A stretch of DNA of 45,034 nucleotides from Planctomycetota bacterium (GCA_021808105.1 JAKBCC010000014.1:1-45034); one strand, 5' to 3'. Positions 34,093-43,478 are shown, numbered from the stretch's first letter. The notes: generated by a model from the sequence alone, not told the origin. Numbers and translations are program-made.

Positions 34093-34358
34093 AAATCATG
34101 TCAAACAAAACGGGTTCTTAAAGTCATGTTGAATCCGCGGAAGAGGAATTGATGGCGTGTGGCCGAATGGGCTGAGAAGCTTGGCGAATCGAGGGTTTAC
34201 AAATCCATTAACAGCGAACCAGATCGTCGCGCATTTATCCGAGCCTGAACAATTGTTTTGTTCCTTGATGGCCAGTTGAGGTAAGAACAGAATTCAAGTT
34301 ACCGCGTCTTTCGAGTTCTGAGGCGGTACGAAGTTTTTTTGAAAAGGAGATTGCTATC

Positions 34359-35363
34359 ATGACGTTGAAAAATAGCAAATTGCCTCGGGCGAATCGGGAC
34401 GGGATTACCGCACCGCGGGGTTTTACACTTATTGAGTTGCTGGTGGTTATTTCCATTATCGCCTTGTTGATTGCCTTGCTGTTGCCCGCCCTGGCCCAGG
34501 CCAAGGCGCGGGCGGAAGCGGTGGCATGTGAATCCAACGAATCAGAAATTGGCCTTGCCATGCAGGAATATCTGCAAACATGGAAGGGGTTTTATCCGGG
34601 CAATGAAGTCGTCAATGGCCCGGGCATTGCCAATAATTTTTGCGCCTGGGTGCCCCGGCTCATGACCATGATGGGCAGCGGATCGGGTAAGCTTTTTTAT
34701 TGTCCGGCCCGCTCCAGCGACATGGAATACCAGGGTTATTTATGGCCGACAGGAAAGGTACCACCCGCAGGCTACGCTAAGGGAACGGTAGAATTGGGCT
34801 TTGGTTATACCAAAGGGCAGCAGTTGCTGTATCTTGGCGGCCAGTGGGCTGCACAAACCGACTCAATGGGCCGCCAGATCGCGCTACCGGCATTTTCCTA
34901 TGGTTACAACGACTGGGGCACGCTGGGAGCATTTCCGGTTGCGGGAGAACTCCCTTATGGAGAAGGCCTTGGTGGCGACATTGATGCGGTTAATAATCCG
35001 CTGGCATCTTTCCCCCAGGTTCCCCAATCTGCGGTACAAAATCCCACGCAAATGATTGCCATTACGGATCGCATCGACGATGCCACCCATGGCGATCCGA
35101 ATTATGCGTTCATTTATAATTCTGATCCAACACGCAGCAGTCTGGCGTTGCCCGACACCAGCGTTCCCGGTGTCGTGCAATGGGCGGAATGGCCAAGCTC
35201 CATCCATGAAGGCGATTCCAATGTCTTGTTCGCTGATGGCCACGCGGCACCCTATTCGCAAAAAGATTTGACGCAAATTAACCCGAACCAGGGCGGTTCC
35301 CGCATGAACATGATGTGGAATAACGACCACGCCATTCACGCACCGAATACAGGGTTTTATTGA
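34359..35363 (+). CDS. Pseudopilin-like protein (prepilin-type N-terminus)
   Basis: A 334-residue protein with a class-III signal peptide: cleavage is expected between Gly21 and Phe22 (PRG|FTLIELLVVISIIALLIALLLPAL), with the conserved Glu at mature position 5. It would be processed by a prepilin peptidase, like type II secretion or type IV pilus pseudopilins. The C-terminal part includes GDSNVLFADGHAAPYS, the H-G-x-N-V-x-F-x-D-G-H pattern typical of planctomycete and verrucomicrobial pseudopilin-like proteins. Such paralogues are numerous in those genomes and their role is not settled. AAGGAG is nine bases before the ATG. Confidence 0.88.
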   Translation: MTLKNSKLPRANRDGITAPRGFTLIELLVVISIIALLIALLLPALAQAKARAEAVACESNESEIGLAMQEYLQTWKGFYPGNEVVNGPGIANNFCAWVPRLMTMMGSGSGKLFYCPARSSDMEYQGYLWPTGKVPPAGYAKGTVELGFGYTKGQQLLYLGGQWAAQTDSMGRQIALPAFSYGYNDWGTLGAFPVAGELPYGEGLGGDIDAVNNPLASFPQVPQSAVQNPTQMIAITDRIDDATHGDPNYAFIYNSDPTRSSLALPDTSVPGVVQWAEWPSSIHEGDSNVLFADGHAAPYSQKDLTQINPNQGGSRMNMMWNNDHAIHAPNTGFY

Positions 35364-35410
35364 ACCAGCGAAACGTAACTGTGATCTCGCTCTGAAGAGC
35401 GAAAAAATAC

Positions 35411-35453
35411 CAGGTGGATTATTTGTAAGGTCGTATGTCGGCTTGACCACCTG
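35411..35453 (+). promoter_or_regulatory. Leader hairpin upstream of the PA14/PEP-CTERM gene
   Basis: CAGGTGG (35411-35417) pairs with CCACCTG (35447-35453), with a nested GGTCGTATGTCGGCTTGACC loop that can itself pair. It precedes the ribosome site by about 25 bases and has no T-run after it, so it is more likely a leader structure than a terminator. Weak evidence. Confidence 0.3.
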
Positions 35454-35489
35454 AATCAAGAGAGTTCCTTTTTACGGGAGGTTTTCACT

Positions 35490-37175
35490 ATGAATTCCAA
35501 CATTCTTTCAACACGGCGGCTGGCGCTTTTGTCAGCCGGGGTATCGCTGATTGGAGCGGCGGCAGCCTTCGGTGCTAGCCCGGGCGGCGCCATCACCATT
35601 TCCAGCTCACCGGCTCTTTCGCTGGGCTCCACCGGATTAACCCAAGGCTTGGTGGGAACGATCTGGCATGTCGGTTTACCGAAGCCTAACCAGACAAGCG
35701 CCGGAACCTACGGTATACCCGGAACCGGGTTCGGCCCATCCCCGAGCCTCGCGGATTTAACGCAAGTGGAGCAATACATCGGCGGTTCCTACTCCAGCTC
35801 GACAACCGGTGTGACCTACACGCCGCCTGCCCCATCAGAAACATTTCTCAATACCTCCGACAGTTTCAGTTACAATGGCGGCGGCAGCCCGACATGGCAG
35901 TTTCTGGGATCGGACGCCGCAGGCGCGGCGGCTCTGGATGCCAGCGCTTGGACCGCCTCAATGGTAGATCAGATGGGCTACATAAAAATTGCTGCGCCAG
36001 GCACTTATGTCTTCAACATGAGCTCAGCTGACGACGCCGGAACGGTTTACGTTGGTGGCACCGGTATTACGCCAACTGGAAATGCCGGTTCCGGTACCCT
36101 GGTCGTGGCTAATGGTTATGCTACCACAGCCGGAAGCGCCAATCCCAGTGGCGGAGGCTACATTCCAGCCGCCGACAGTACCGCAAATGTCACCTTCAGC
36201 AACGCCGGTTACTATCCGATAGAGGTGATGAATTACCAGCAGGGCGGCGGAGCCGGATTCAAGTTGGCCGTCACGGCCCCGTCCGGGGGTACGGCACCAA
36301 GCTACTATACTACAACTGCCGCCGCGTCGGGCGTGACCAGTCTTGCCGCCCCCGCTCCCGCGACGCCGCCCACGCCGACCGATGAGTGGAACTTTGCGAA
36401 ATCGGCCATCAGCGGAAGCACGGTCTCCGATATTGGCACCGCCGGCTCCGCCGGCACGGCCGGTACAATCGTCGGCACGGGCAACAGCGTTACCGGAGGC
36501 GCTTTGGTTACCACCAACAGCAGCGGCAATCCCAACAACCGGAATGGCATGTCGGTCCCAGGATCGACGTTCGCGAATTACACGGGTGATTTCACCATTT
36601 CGCTTACTTTCAACCGCTCGATCAACGATCCAACCCAATGGTCAAGCTTAATGGCCATGGGCACCCAAAACAACCATGGCAATGACTTCATCATCATGCA
36701 GCCGAATCGGCAGGATGGATCACACTATTCCTCCGATCTCGTTCAGACCGCTGGAAATGGCACGGAGTTGATCGCCAATAATAAACTCCCCAATCAGGCT
36801 GGACAACTGACCCAGGAAGTGCTCGTTTACAATTCCTCCACTAATACATTATCTCTTTTTATTAACGGCACTTTGCAGACGTTCGGCCAGCCAGTTCTGG
36901 CCGCGGGTACCTCCTCCTTGAGCCTTGCCGCCTTGGCCAATCCGTCGGGCGCAACTGCTTCAGACGGCATTGGTGGTTTGGACCCTTATAATGACCCGGC
37001 AACATTGGCCAGCTATTACGACCTATCCACTTGGACTTCCGCCCTCACTGCCGGGCAGGTCGCGGGCTTGTATAACGGTACCGTCGCCGTACCGGAGCCC
37101 GCTGCGGTCGCTCTTCTGGGCATCGGTGCCATGGGGCTGCTGCTGCTTAGCCGCCGCCGCAAGGTTAATGCTTAA
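35490..37175 (+). CDS. PEP-CTERM protein with PA14-like and LamG-like domains
   Basis: A 561-residue exported protein. Signal peptide about 1-29 (LALLSAGVSLIGAAAAFGA). Residues about 45-280 resemble a PA14-type carbohydrate-binding domain (GLVGTIWHVGLP, YIKIAAPGTYVFNMSSADDAGTVYVGG, GYYPIEVMNYQQGGGAGFKL). After a Pro/Thr/Ala-rich linker (about 285-300), residues about 305-525 look like a concanavalin/LamG fold (FTISLTFNRSIND, NTLSLFINGTLQTF). The sorting signal VPEP (534-537), a hydrophobic helix and RRRK finish the protein. A similar protein begins at 43479. GGGAGG is nine bases before the ATG. Confidence 0.9.
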   Translation: MNSNILSTRRLALLSAGVSLIGAAAAFGASPGGAITISSSPALSLGSTGLTQGLVGTIWHVGLPKPNQTSAGTYGIPGTGFGPSPSLADLTQVEQYIGGSYSSSTTGVTYTPPAPSETFLNTSDSFSYNGGGSPTWQFLGSDAAGAAALDASAWTASMVDQMGYIKIAAPGTYVFNMSSADDAGTVYVGGTGITPTGNAGSGTLVVANGYATTAGSANPSGGGYIPAADSTANVTFSNAGYYPIEVMNYQQGGGAGFKLAVTAPSGGTAPSYYTTTAAASGVTSLAAPAPATPPTPTDEWNFAKSAISGSTVSDIGTAGSAGTAGTIVGTGNSVTGGALVTTNSSGNPNNRNGMSVPGSTFANYTGDFTISLTFNRSINDPTQWSSLMAMGTQNNHGNDFIIMQPNRQDGSHYSSDLVQTAGNGTELIANNKLPNQAGQLTQEVLVYNSSTNTLSLFINGTLQTFGQPVLAAGTSSLSLAALANPSGATASDGIGGLDPYNDPATLASYYDLSTWTSALTAGQVAGLYNGTVAVPEPAAVALLGIGAMGLLLLSRRRKVNA

Positions 37176-37234
37176 GATGGCTTGTTGATCATCGGGCAAG
37201 CTGATTTGCCTGATGGCATAACTTCCCTGAATCT

Positions 37235-37282
37235 ACCTCCTCCGGGAGTTTTTAACACCTTCTGCTCCCGGAGGAGGTTTTT
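37235..37282 (+). terminator. Rho-independent terminator after the PA14/PEP-CTERM gene
   Basis: ACCTCCTCCGGGAG (37235-37248) pairs with CTCCCGGAGGAGGT (37265-37278), a 14-bp perfect stem, followed by five T residues. It lies about 60 bp after the stop codon. Confidence 0.88.
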
Positions 37283-37328
37283 GCGTGCCAGAAACGCCCA
37301 TTATTTTTTCGGTCCGCTGGAAAGCCTG

Positions 37329-37842
37329 GGAGCCTGTCCGAGGAATGGCCGGGATTGCGATGGCGTGTTTTTTGTTCCGCCCCTCTACGGTGCGGCTCCT
37401 GGCAGTACCATCCCGGTCGGGGTACGCCATCGTTGCGGTTACTTGTAGAGCACCGGATGATAATCCGGTGGTTGATCCAGTGCCGTGAGCCAACCACCGG
37501 GTTATCACCACGGTGCTCTTTGGCGCGACGCTCACCGAGAGCACCGGATGATAATCCGGTGGTTGACCCAGTGCCGCGAGCCGACCAACGGGTTATCACC
37601 ACGGTGCTCTATGACGCGATGCTCACCGAGAGCACCGGATGATAATCCGGTGGTTGATCCAGTGCCGTGAGCCGACCAACGGGTTATCACCACGGTGCTC
37701 TATGACGCGATGCTCACCGAGAGCACCGGATGATAATCCGGTGGTTGATCCAGTGCCGCGAGCCAACCACCGGGTTATCACCACGGTGCTCTATGACGCG
37801 ATGCTCCGCCGTCGCAACCCGGTGATTACTCGGATAGGCTCC
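37329..37842. mobile_element. Non-autonomous element with terminal inverted repeats and hairpin array
   Basis: Left end GGAGCCTGTCCGAGGAATGG and right end (reverse complement) GGAGCCTATCCGAGTAATCA belong to imperfect inverted terminal repeats of about 36-37 bp, with about six differences and one gap. Inside lie a unique left part (37366-37446) and four 91-bp tandem units (37447-37810). No transposase or other gene is encoded. The right end abuts the next element (37841). A shortened copy lies at 33546-33719. Confidence 0.75.
37447..37810. repeat. Four tandem 91-bp units, each a large hairpin
   Basis: Units start at 37447, 37538, 37629 and 37720, exactly 91 bp apart, with few differences between them. 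Each has about 73 bp of imperfect palindrome (arms AGAGCACCGGATGATAATCC and, on the other side, GGGTTATCACCACGGTGCTC) around a loop of about 17 bp, plus a spacer of about 18 bp (ATGACGCGATGCTCACCG). Differences between the arms mostly leave G-T pairs, so the stem would still form in RNA. Confidence 0.85.
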
Positions 37843-38116
37843 TAGTGCTCTGTCACACCCAAATATTAGGATTGACGGAGGGCCAGGGGGTTGTGGGCGC
37901 GAAGCGAGAAGGATTGTGTATGGGTACATACATTGACGACAAGCGCCAAAGCCCACGGCCTCCTGGCCCCCGCCCTGCGGGGTTGGCCGCAAACGCCCCA
38001 TCTGCGGCGTCGCAGCGGCTCAAGGGGTCTACGGACCCGGTTTTCGCCGCTGCTTCTTGCATCTGGAGCCTTTGCGGCCAATCAATCCTAATATTTGGGT
38101 GTGACAGAGCACTAGG
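37841..38116. mobile_element. 276-bp MITE-like element with perfect 35-bp TIRs
   Basis: Positions 37841-37875 (starting CCTAGTGCTCTGTCACACCC) are the exact reverse complement of 38082-38116. The outermost palindromic CTAG may be a target-site duplication or part of the repeat. The roughly 200-bp centre encodes nothing convincing and no transposase. The structure is that of a miniature inverted-repeat element mobilised by a related full-length IS elsewhere. It ends 26 bp before the start of the GH127-like gene. Confidence 0.85.
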
Positions 38117-38141
38117 CCCTGCACCATGCGAGGATAATGAC

Positions 38142-40661
38142 ATGATTTTGCGAAATCGCAGCTATTGGACACGCATTCTCGCGGGTATGCCCGTGTTTTT
38201 CATATTGCTTGCCCTGCTGCCAACGGCATCCGCCACAGTTCGTGACCTACCACGTTTGCCCGCGAAATCCCGTAACAGCTTTTATCCGTGTAACCGCGCC
38301 CCGTTATTACCCGAAGCGGTGTTGCGTTTGCCTTATGGTGCGGTACACGTGCAGGGCTGGGTACATAACATGTTGGCCATTGAATCCCACGGTATGGAAG
38401 GTCACATGGATCAGGTGCAAGCCGGGCGGGATGTCGTCGATGGCCCGGCTGATTGGTGTAATTACAACAAAACCGCCTGGACGCATCGCGGCTCCATGAG
38501 CGCCAACGGCTGGGAGGAATTGCCATATTGGTTGCGCGGGTATGTGCCGATGGCGTATCTGCTGAAAAACAGACGCATGATGGCGGAGGCCACCCATTGG
38601 ATCCATGGCATTATGTCCACACAATTGCCCGATGGATATTTTGGTCCATTGCGGCTGAAAACCGCACATCAGGGCCTGCCGTCGCTGTGGCCCAATCAGA
38701 TTATGCTGGAAGTACTTCAGGAATATTATTCGGATACCGGGGATAAACGGGTATTAACGTTAGAAACGCGCTATTTTCATTATCTTGCCGCGCTTCCACC
38801 CAAGGTGTTCAGCTTGGGCTGGGGTGCCGTGCGCTGGAGTGAGGGCATTCACGATATTTATTGGCTTTACAATCGCACGGGCGACAGATCTCTGCTGAAA
38901 CTTGTCAAAACCATCAATGCCCACAGCGCCAATTGGGCCGGCGGTGTGCCTTCCTATCATGGTGTGAATTTTGGTGAAGGCTTCCGGGAACCCGCAGAAT
39001 ATTATGAACTATCGCATAACAAGCGAGATTTGCAAGATACACGCAATGACTGGAAAACCATGTTCGGCCTGTATGGACAGGTGGCTGGCGGCGGCTATGG
39101 TGCCGATGAAAACGCCCGCTTTGGTTACTTTGGTCCGCGGCAGGGAATCGAAACCTGCGCCATTGTTGAAAACATGCTCAGTGATGAAATTCTCACCCGT
39201 ATTTCCGGTAATCCATTCTGGGCGGATCGTTGCGACCGCCTGGCCATGAACATGCTGCCCTCGGCCGCCACAGCCAACATGAAGGCATTGCATTATCTGA
39301 CCGCACCAAATCAGATTCAACTTGATCCGGGCAATAAGCACCCGGATATTGATGACAGCGGCACCATGTTTTCCTACAGCGCGGGTCCCGTGTACCGCTG
39401 CTGTGAACACAATTTCAGCCAGGGGTGGCCGTATTACAATGAAAGTGTATGGTTGGCCACCAGTGATAACGGCCTGCTGGCCAATTTTTACAGCAATTCC
39501 ACGTTGCAAGCCAAAGTCGGTGACGGAAAAACGGTTCGTATTGTCGAGTCCACTCGCTACCCTTTCGGCCAGAGCATCCGCTTCGCCGTCAAGACATCGC
39601 GCTCTGTCAAATTCCCACTCTATGTCCGTGTGCCGGACTGGTGTCAGGGGGCCGGCGTGCAGATCAACGGTAAGCCGGTGGCGGTAAAAGCGGTACCCTG
39701 TTCCTACCTGCGGATTAATCGAAGCTGGAAGAATGGTGATTCTGTCAAGCTGACATTACCCATGCACGTTACGGTGCACCGTTGGACCAGCAATCCGCAG
39801 GCCCGTAATGCGGCATCGATCAGCTATGGCCCTCTGGCTTTTTCGCTGAAGATCCGGGAAAAGTGGAAAATGTACCCCGGTGTTTCCTTGTGGCCGCACT
39901 GGGCGGTCTATCCCGCTTCGGCATGGAATTACGGCTTGATGCTGGATTCCCAAAATCCAGCAAGTCTCTTTAAGGTCATTCGAAAACCCGGCCCGGTCCC
40001 CTTACAGCCCTGGACCCAAAAGACCGTGCCACTTGAACTGCGCATCAAAGCCAGACAAATACCCGCATGGAAGATCAACACCTATGGCATGATCGGACAA
40101 CTTCATGAAAGCCCGGTGATATCCCATCAGCCAACCCAAACTGTGACGTTAATACCCATGGGGGCAGCCCGGTTACGCGTGTCCATGTTCCCAGTCATTG
40201 GCTCGGGGCCTGAAACGCACCATTGGAGAGCACATCGCAAGGTGGTGGCGTCGGCATCGTGGTGCAATCCGGGGGATTCGATACCGGCGATGATAGATGG
40301 CATTACGCCCACGTCCTCAGCCGATGTTGAAAATGTTCCGCGCTTTACCTGGTGGCCGCATGAAGGAACGCGGGAATGGGCGCAACAGACGTTTGCCAAA
40401 ATTCGCAGCGTAGCACAATGCCGGGTGTACTGGTTTGATGATCAAAGCGTCCAGGGCAATTGCCGCACACCGGAAAGCTGGAAGCTTTATTACCGTCGCC
40501 ACGGCAAATGGGTGCCGGTAAGCAATCCCAACAGCTACGGCAACGCGATCAATCAATACAACGTCGTGCACTTTACGCCCGTGGCAACCCGGGCCTTGCG
40601 GATGGTGGTGCAACTTAAGCCGCACTATTCCGGGGGAATTATGCAATGGAAGGTCAACTAA
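38142..40661 (+). CDS. Secreted GH127-like glycoside hydrolase (DUF1680)
   Basis: An 839-residue exported enzyme with signal peptide about 1-31 (FFILLALLPTASA). It belongs to the GH127/DUF1680 group, whose characterised members include beta-L-arabinofuranosidases. The zinc/nucleophile set is visible: Glu337-x-Cys339 (IETCA) and Cys420-Cys421 (YRCCEHN), nearly the same spacing as Glu338/Cys340/Cys417/Cys418 of Bifidobacterium HypBA1; the acid/base equivalent is probably Glu323. An alpha/alpha-barrel part (HVQGWVHNML, WEELPYWLRGYVPMAY) is followed by beta domains. The C-terminal 150 residues look like a carbohydrate-binding or discoidin-like module. The reading frame extends upstream into the MITE, but ATG 38142 has GAGGA seven bases upstream and starts the signal peptide. 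Substrate is unproven. Confidence 0.9.
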   Translation: MILRNRSYWTRILAGMPVFFILLALLPTASATVRDLPRLPAKSRNSFYPCNRAPLLPEAVLRLPYGAVHVQGWVHNMLAIESHGMEGHMDQVQAGRDVVDGPADWCNYNKTAWTHRGSMSANGWEELPYWLRGYVPMAYLLKNRRMMAEATHWIHGIMSTQLPDGYFGPLRLKTAHQGLPSLWPNQIMLEVLQEYYSDTGDKRVLTLETRYFHYLAALPPKVFSLGWGAVRWSEGIHDIYWLYNRTGDRSLLKLVKTINAHSANWAGGVPSYHGVNFGEGFREPAEYYELSHNKRDLQDTRNDWKTMFGLYGQVAGGGYGADENARFGYFGPRQGIETCAIVENMLSDEILTRISGNPFWADRCDRLAMNMLPSAATANMKALHYLTAPNQIQLDPGNKHPDIDDSGTMFSYSAGPVYRCCEHNFSQGWPYYNESVWLATSDNGLLANFYSNSTLQAKVGDGKTVRIVESTRYPFGQSIRFAVKTSRSVKFPLYVRVPDWCQGAGVQINGKPVAVKAVPCSYLRINRSWKNGDSVKLTLPMHVTVHRWTSNPQARNAASISYGPLAFSLKIREKWKMYPGVSLWPHWAVYPASAWNYGLMLDSQNPASLFKVIRKPGPVPLQPWTQKTVPLELRIKARQIPAWKINTYGMIGQLHESPVISHQPTQTVTLIPMGAARLRVSMFPVIGSGPETHHWRAHRKVVASASWCNPGDSIPAMIDGITPTSSADVENVPRFTWWPHEGTREWAQQTFAKIRSVAQCRVYWFDDQSVQGNCRTPESWKLYYRRHGKWVPVSNPNSYGNAINQYNVVHFTPVATRALRMVVQLKPHYSGGIMQWKVN

Positions 40662-40692
40662 CCTCGCTGGCGATGTGAAAGGGCAAAAGAGA

Positions 40693-40712
40693 CCGGATCT
40701 TTTTTAATCCGG
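40693..40712 (+). promoter_or_regulatory. Hairpin with T-rich loop before the glutaminase-like gene
   Basis: CCGGAT (40693-40698) and ATCCGG (40707-40712) enclose CTTTTTTA. It lies just before the ribosome site of the next gene and might be a terminator of the upstream gene or a leader structure. Weak. Confidence 0.3.
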
Positions 40713-40731
40713 CGAAACTGGAGGCTTCCTT

Positions 40732-43356
40732 ATGATGGTGCGTGAAATTAAGATTGTTTTAACCGCGTGCATTCTGGCACTGTTGTCTTTAACGGTGCCA
40801 CACCTGCAGATTGCCGCCGGCGCGGTTCCGGTGTTTCGTCCGCCCGCAGTACCGCTGGTTACATTTGATCCCTATATGAGCATCTGGTCGGAAGCCACTA
40901 ACCTTACCGATGACACCACACGCTATTGGGATGGTAATGCGCAAAGTCTGGTAAGCCTGATCCAGATTGACGGCACAACGTACCGGCTGATGGGTAACGA
41001 TCCGAGCACCGTGCCGGCTTTGCCGCAGCTAAGCGTCAAAGTATTACCGGTGCAAACCATTTATACGTTCGGTAATTCTCTGATCAATGTCGTGCTGACC
41101 TTCACCACGCCACGCCTGCCGTCAAATCTCCAAGCCATGACCTTGCCCGTGACGTACATATCCTGGACGGTGCAGTCGGTGGATGGGAAGTCACACCATG
41201 TTCAACTTTATTACAGCACCAGTGCGGCCGTTGCGGTTAATACGACGGATCAGCAGGTGCAATGGAGCCGCCAGGCGTTTGGTTCTTTGACGGCATTGCA
41301 ATGCGGCACGCCCACGCAGAACTATTTTGATGTTTCGGGTGATCCCGTTGGCATTGACTGGGGTTATATCTATACTGCCGCACCGGCCACCCTGAGCACC
41401 GCCACCGTGGATTCGGACAGCAATTGCATCAACAGCTTCATGTCCAGCGGAAGCGTTTCTTCAACCGTTTCCAGTGCCATGCCCGCGGCGGTCAATGTTG
41501 GCAATCCGGTGGAGGCGGTGAGTTTTAATCTCGGGGCGGTGGGGCAGGCCACAGTAAGCCGGCATGTGCTGGTGGCGTATGATGAAGTTTATGCCATCAA
41601 TTATTTTAATGTGAATGAACCCCCTTATTGGCGGCAGGAATTCACGGATGCTTCGAGCATGTTGCAGTGGGCGGATGCCAATTATGCGTCGCTGGTCGCG
41701 CAATGCCAGACGTTTGATTCCGCCGTTCTGGCGGACGCCAATAAAATCGGCGGTTATCAATATGCCACGCTGGTGTCCCTGGCCTATCGACAATCTTTGG
41801 CGGCCATGGGAATTGCCGCGGATCGTAACGGCCTGCCGATGGTGTACACCAAGGAGGAAACCAGCAACGGTGATATTGCCACGGTGGATGTCATTGCACC
41901 GGCATCGCCGTTGCTGCTGACGTTTTGTCCGCAATTGGAAGCGGCCTCGCTGGTGCCGGTGCTGAATTCCGCCAACACGCCACTGTGGACATTTCCCTGG
42001 GCTCCCCATGATCTGGGCACGTATCCCATATGTGTCGGTCATTACAATACGGGCGGGGAAAATATGCCCATTGAAGAGAGCGGCAACATGATTATCATGG
42101 CGGCCGCCATTGCCAAGGCAGAAGGCAACGCTGATTTCGCCGCCAAGTATTGGAATCTGTTCAGCAGTTGGGCGCTGTATTTAAAGCAATCCGGTTATGA
42201 TCCGGGTTTGCAGTTAAGCACCAATGATTTTCTGGGCTTCATGGCCCACAATGCCAATTTGTCGGTCAAAGCGATTGTCGCGATGGGGGCGTATGCCATG
42301 CTCTGCCGCATGCGCAGTCAGGAGGAGCAGGCTGGCGGCAACCAGGCCGCCGCCACGGCATTGCTGACGGAGGCCAATGAATATCAGGCCACAGCCAAGG
42401 AATGGGTAAAAAGCTGGATGGCGGTGGATAATGACGGCACGCATTACCGTATGGCCTTTGATCAGCCGGGTACCTGGAGCATGTTGTATAACCTGCAGTG
42501 GGATCAGGCTTTGGGGCTGGGATTATTTCCAATCTCCGTGCGTAAGGAAGAATCCGCATTTTACGCCACGCAGCTAAATCAATGGGGCCTGCCGGATCGC
42601 AGCACGGTAACACAGACCAAGACTGATTTTGAAATCTGGACTGCCACCATGTGTTCCACCCCGGTATTTAATGCCATCATCGATGATATTTATAATTTCA
42701 TGGATCAGTCTTCCGGGCGCGTGCCAATGACCGATCAATATGACACCATCGCGGGTTGGAGTGGTATGCACGCCAGACCGGTGGTCGGTGCCACGTTCAT
42801 GCCCATGCTCAATAATATGGCCATCTGGAAGAAATGGGCTTCGCAGGGGGCAACCTTTGCCGATAACTGGGCACCGCTTCCGCCGGCCCCGGTGGTGAAC
42901 CAAATTGTGCCCACCGCACAAGACAGCACGACGCCGATTATCTGGAGCTACACCACGACACAGCCGGCCGCTAACTGGTTTGCCGCCACCTTTGACGACA
43001 GCAGTTGGGGCACCGGTCCGGCGGGCTTTGGAACCGTGGATCCTAACGTGACGCCCAACACCAGTTGGACCACATCGGATATCTGGCTGCGCCGGACCTT
43101 CACCATGCCTACGGGAAATTATCCCAACCTGGAGGTGTACTGTTATCACGATGAAGATATTGAAGTATATATCAATGGCGTACTGGCAGCCTCAGCTCCG
43201 GGATACTCCACAAACTATGTGGCGCTGCCCATCACGCCTGCGGGACTGGCCGCGCTGCACGCCGGACAAAATGTTATGGCGGTGCATGTGCATCAGACCG
43301 TGGGCGGGCAGTTTGTAGATGTTGGCCTGGCGCAATGGTACGTGCCAACCAATTAA
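40732..43356 (+). CDS. Secreted glutaminase-like protein (DUF4965/DUF5127 type) with C-terminal jelly-roll domain
   Basis: An 874-residue exported protein with signal peptide about 1-31. It begins with the group's FRPPAVPLVTFDPYMSIWS, then NLTDDTTRYWDG and PVTYISWTVQSVDGKSHHVQLYY, which are hallmarks of the DUF4964/DUF5127/DUF4965 family that includes fungal glutaminase A. The central alpha/alpha region has YATLVSLAYRQSLAAMG, YTKEETSNGDIATVDV and MPIEESGNMIIMAAAI, and later FPISVRKEESAFYATQLNQ with GLPDRS. Residues about 720-874 are a separate beta domain (WLRRTFTMPTG, NLEVYCYHDEDIEVYINGVL) like a galactose-binding jelly roll. Enzyme activity and substrate remain open. GGAGG is about nine bases before the ATG. 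Confidence 0.85.
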   Translation: MMVREIKIVLTACILALLSLTVPHLQIAAGAVPVFRPPAVPLVTFDPYMSIWSEATNLTDDTTRYWDGNAQSLVSLIQIDGTTYRLMGNDPSTVPALPQLSVKVLPVQTIYTFGNSLINVVLTFTTPRLPSNLQAMTLPVTYISWTVQSVDGKSHHVQLYYSTSAAVAVNTTDQQVQWSRQAFGSLTALQCGTPTQNYFDVSGDPVGIDWGYIYTAAPATLSTATVDSDSNCINSFMSSGSVSSTVSSAMPAAVNVGNPVEAVSFNLGAVGQATVSRHVLVAYDEVYAINYFNVNEPPYWRQEFTDASSMLQWADANYASLVAQCQTFDSAVLADANKIGGYQYATLVSLAYRQSLAAMGIAADRNGLPMVYTKEETSNGDIATVDVIAPASPLLLTFCPQLEAASLVPVLNSANTPLWTFPWAPHDLGTYPICVGHYNTGGENMPIEESGNMIIMAAAIAKAEGNADFAAKYWNLFSSWALYLKQSGYDPGLQLSTNDFLGFMAHNANLSVKAIVAMGAYAMLCRMRSQEEQAGGNQAAATALLTEANEYQATAKEWVKSWMAVDNDGTHYRMAFDQPGTWSMLYNLQWDQALGLGLFPISVRKEESAFYATQLNQWGLPDRSTVTQTKTDFEIWTATMCSTPVFNAIIDDIYNFMDQSSGRVPMTDQYDTIAGWSGMHARPVVGATFMPMLNNMAIWKKWASQGATFADNWAPLPPAPVVNQIVPTAQDSTTPIIWSYTTTQPAANWFAATFDDSSWGTGPAGFGTVDPNVTPNTSWTTSDIWLRRTFTMPTGNYPNLEVYCYHDEDIEVYINGVLAASAPGYSTNYVALPITPAGLAALHAGQNVMAVHVHQTVGGQFVDVGLAQWYVPTN

Positions 43357-43478
43357 AGCTTCGGCCTGCACGAAAAGTTAGCGGCCGCCGCGGTGGCGGC
43401 AGTCACAGTCATTTTGGAAAGTTCACATAATCCCGGCGTTGCCGGAGGGAACAATTAAAGATTAAGGCGGTATACATC

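Noticed and set aside
34150-34235. A tRNA-like stretch (GTGGCCGAATGG and later GGGTTTACAAATCC)
   Set aside because: Acceptor and anticodon stems do not pair, and the T-loop lacks the GTTCRA pattern.
37447-37810. CRISPR array
   Set aside because: Units are contiguous 91-bp copies without variable spacers, and each unit is a palindrome; no cas genes are near.
37845-38141. Extension of the GH127-like reading frame upstream through the MITE
   Set aside because: The added 99 residues come from the MITE itself, and ATG 38142 begins a clean signal peptide with a good ribosome site.
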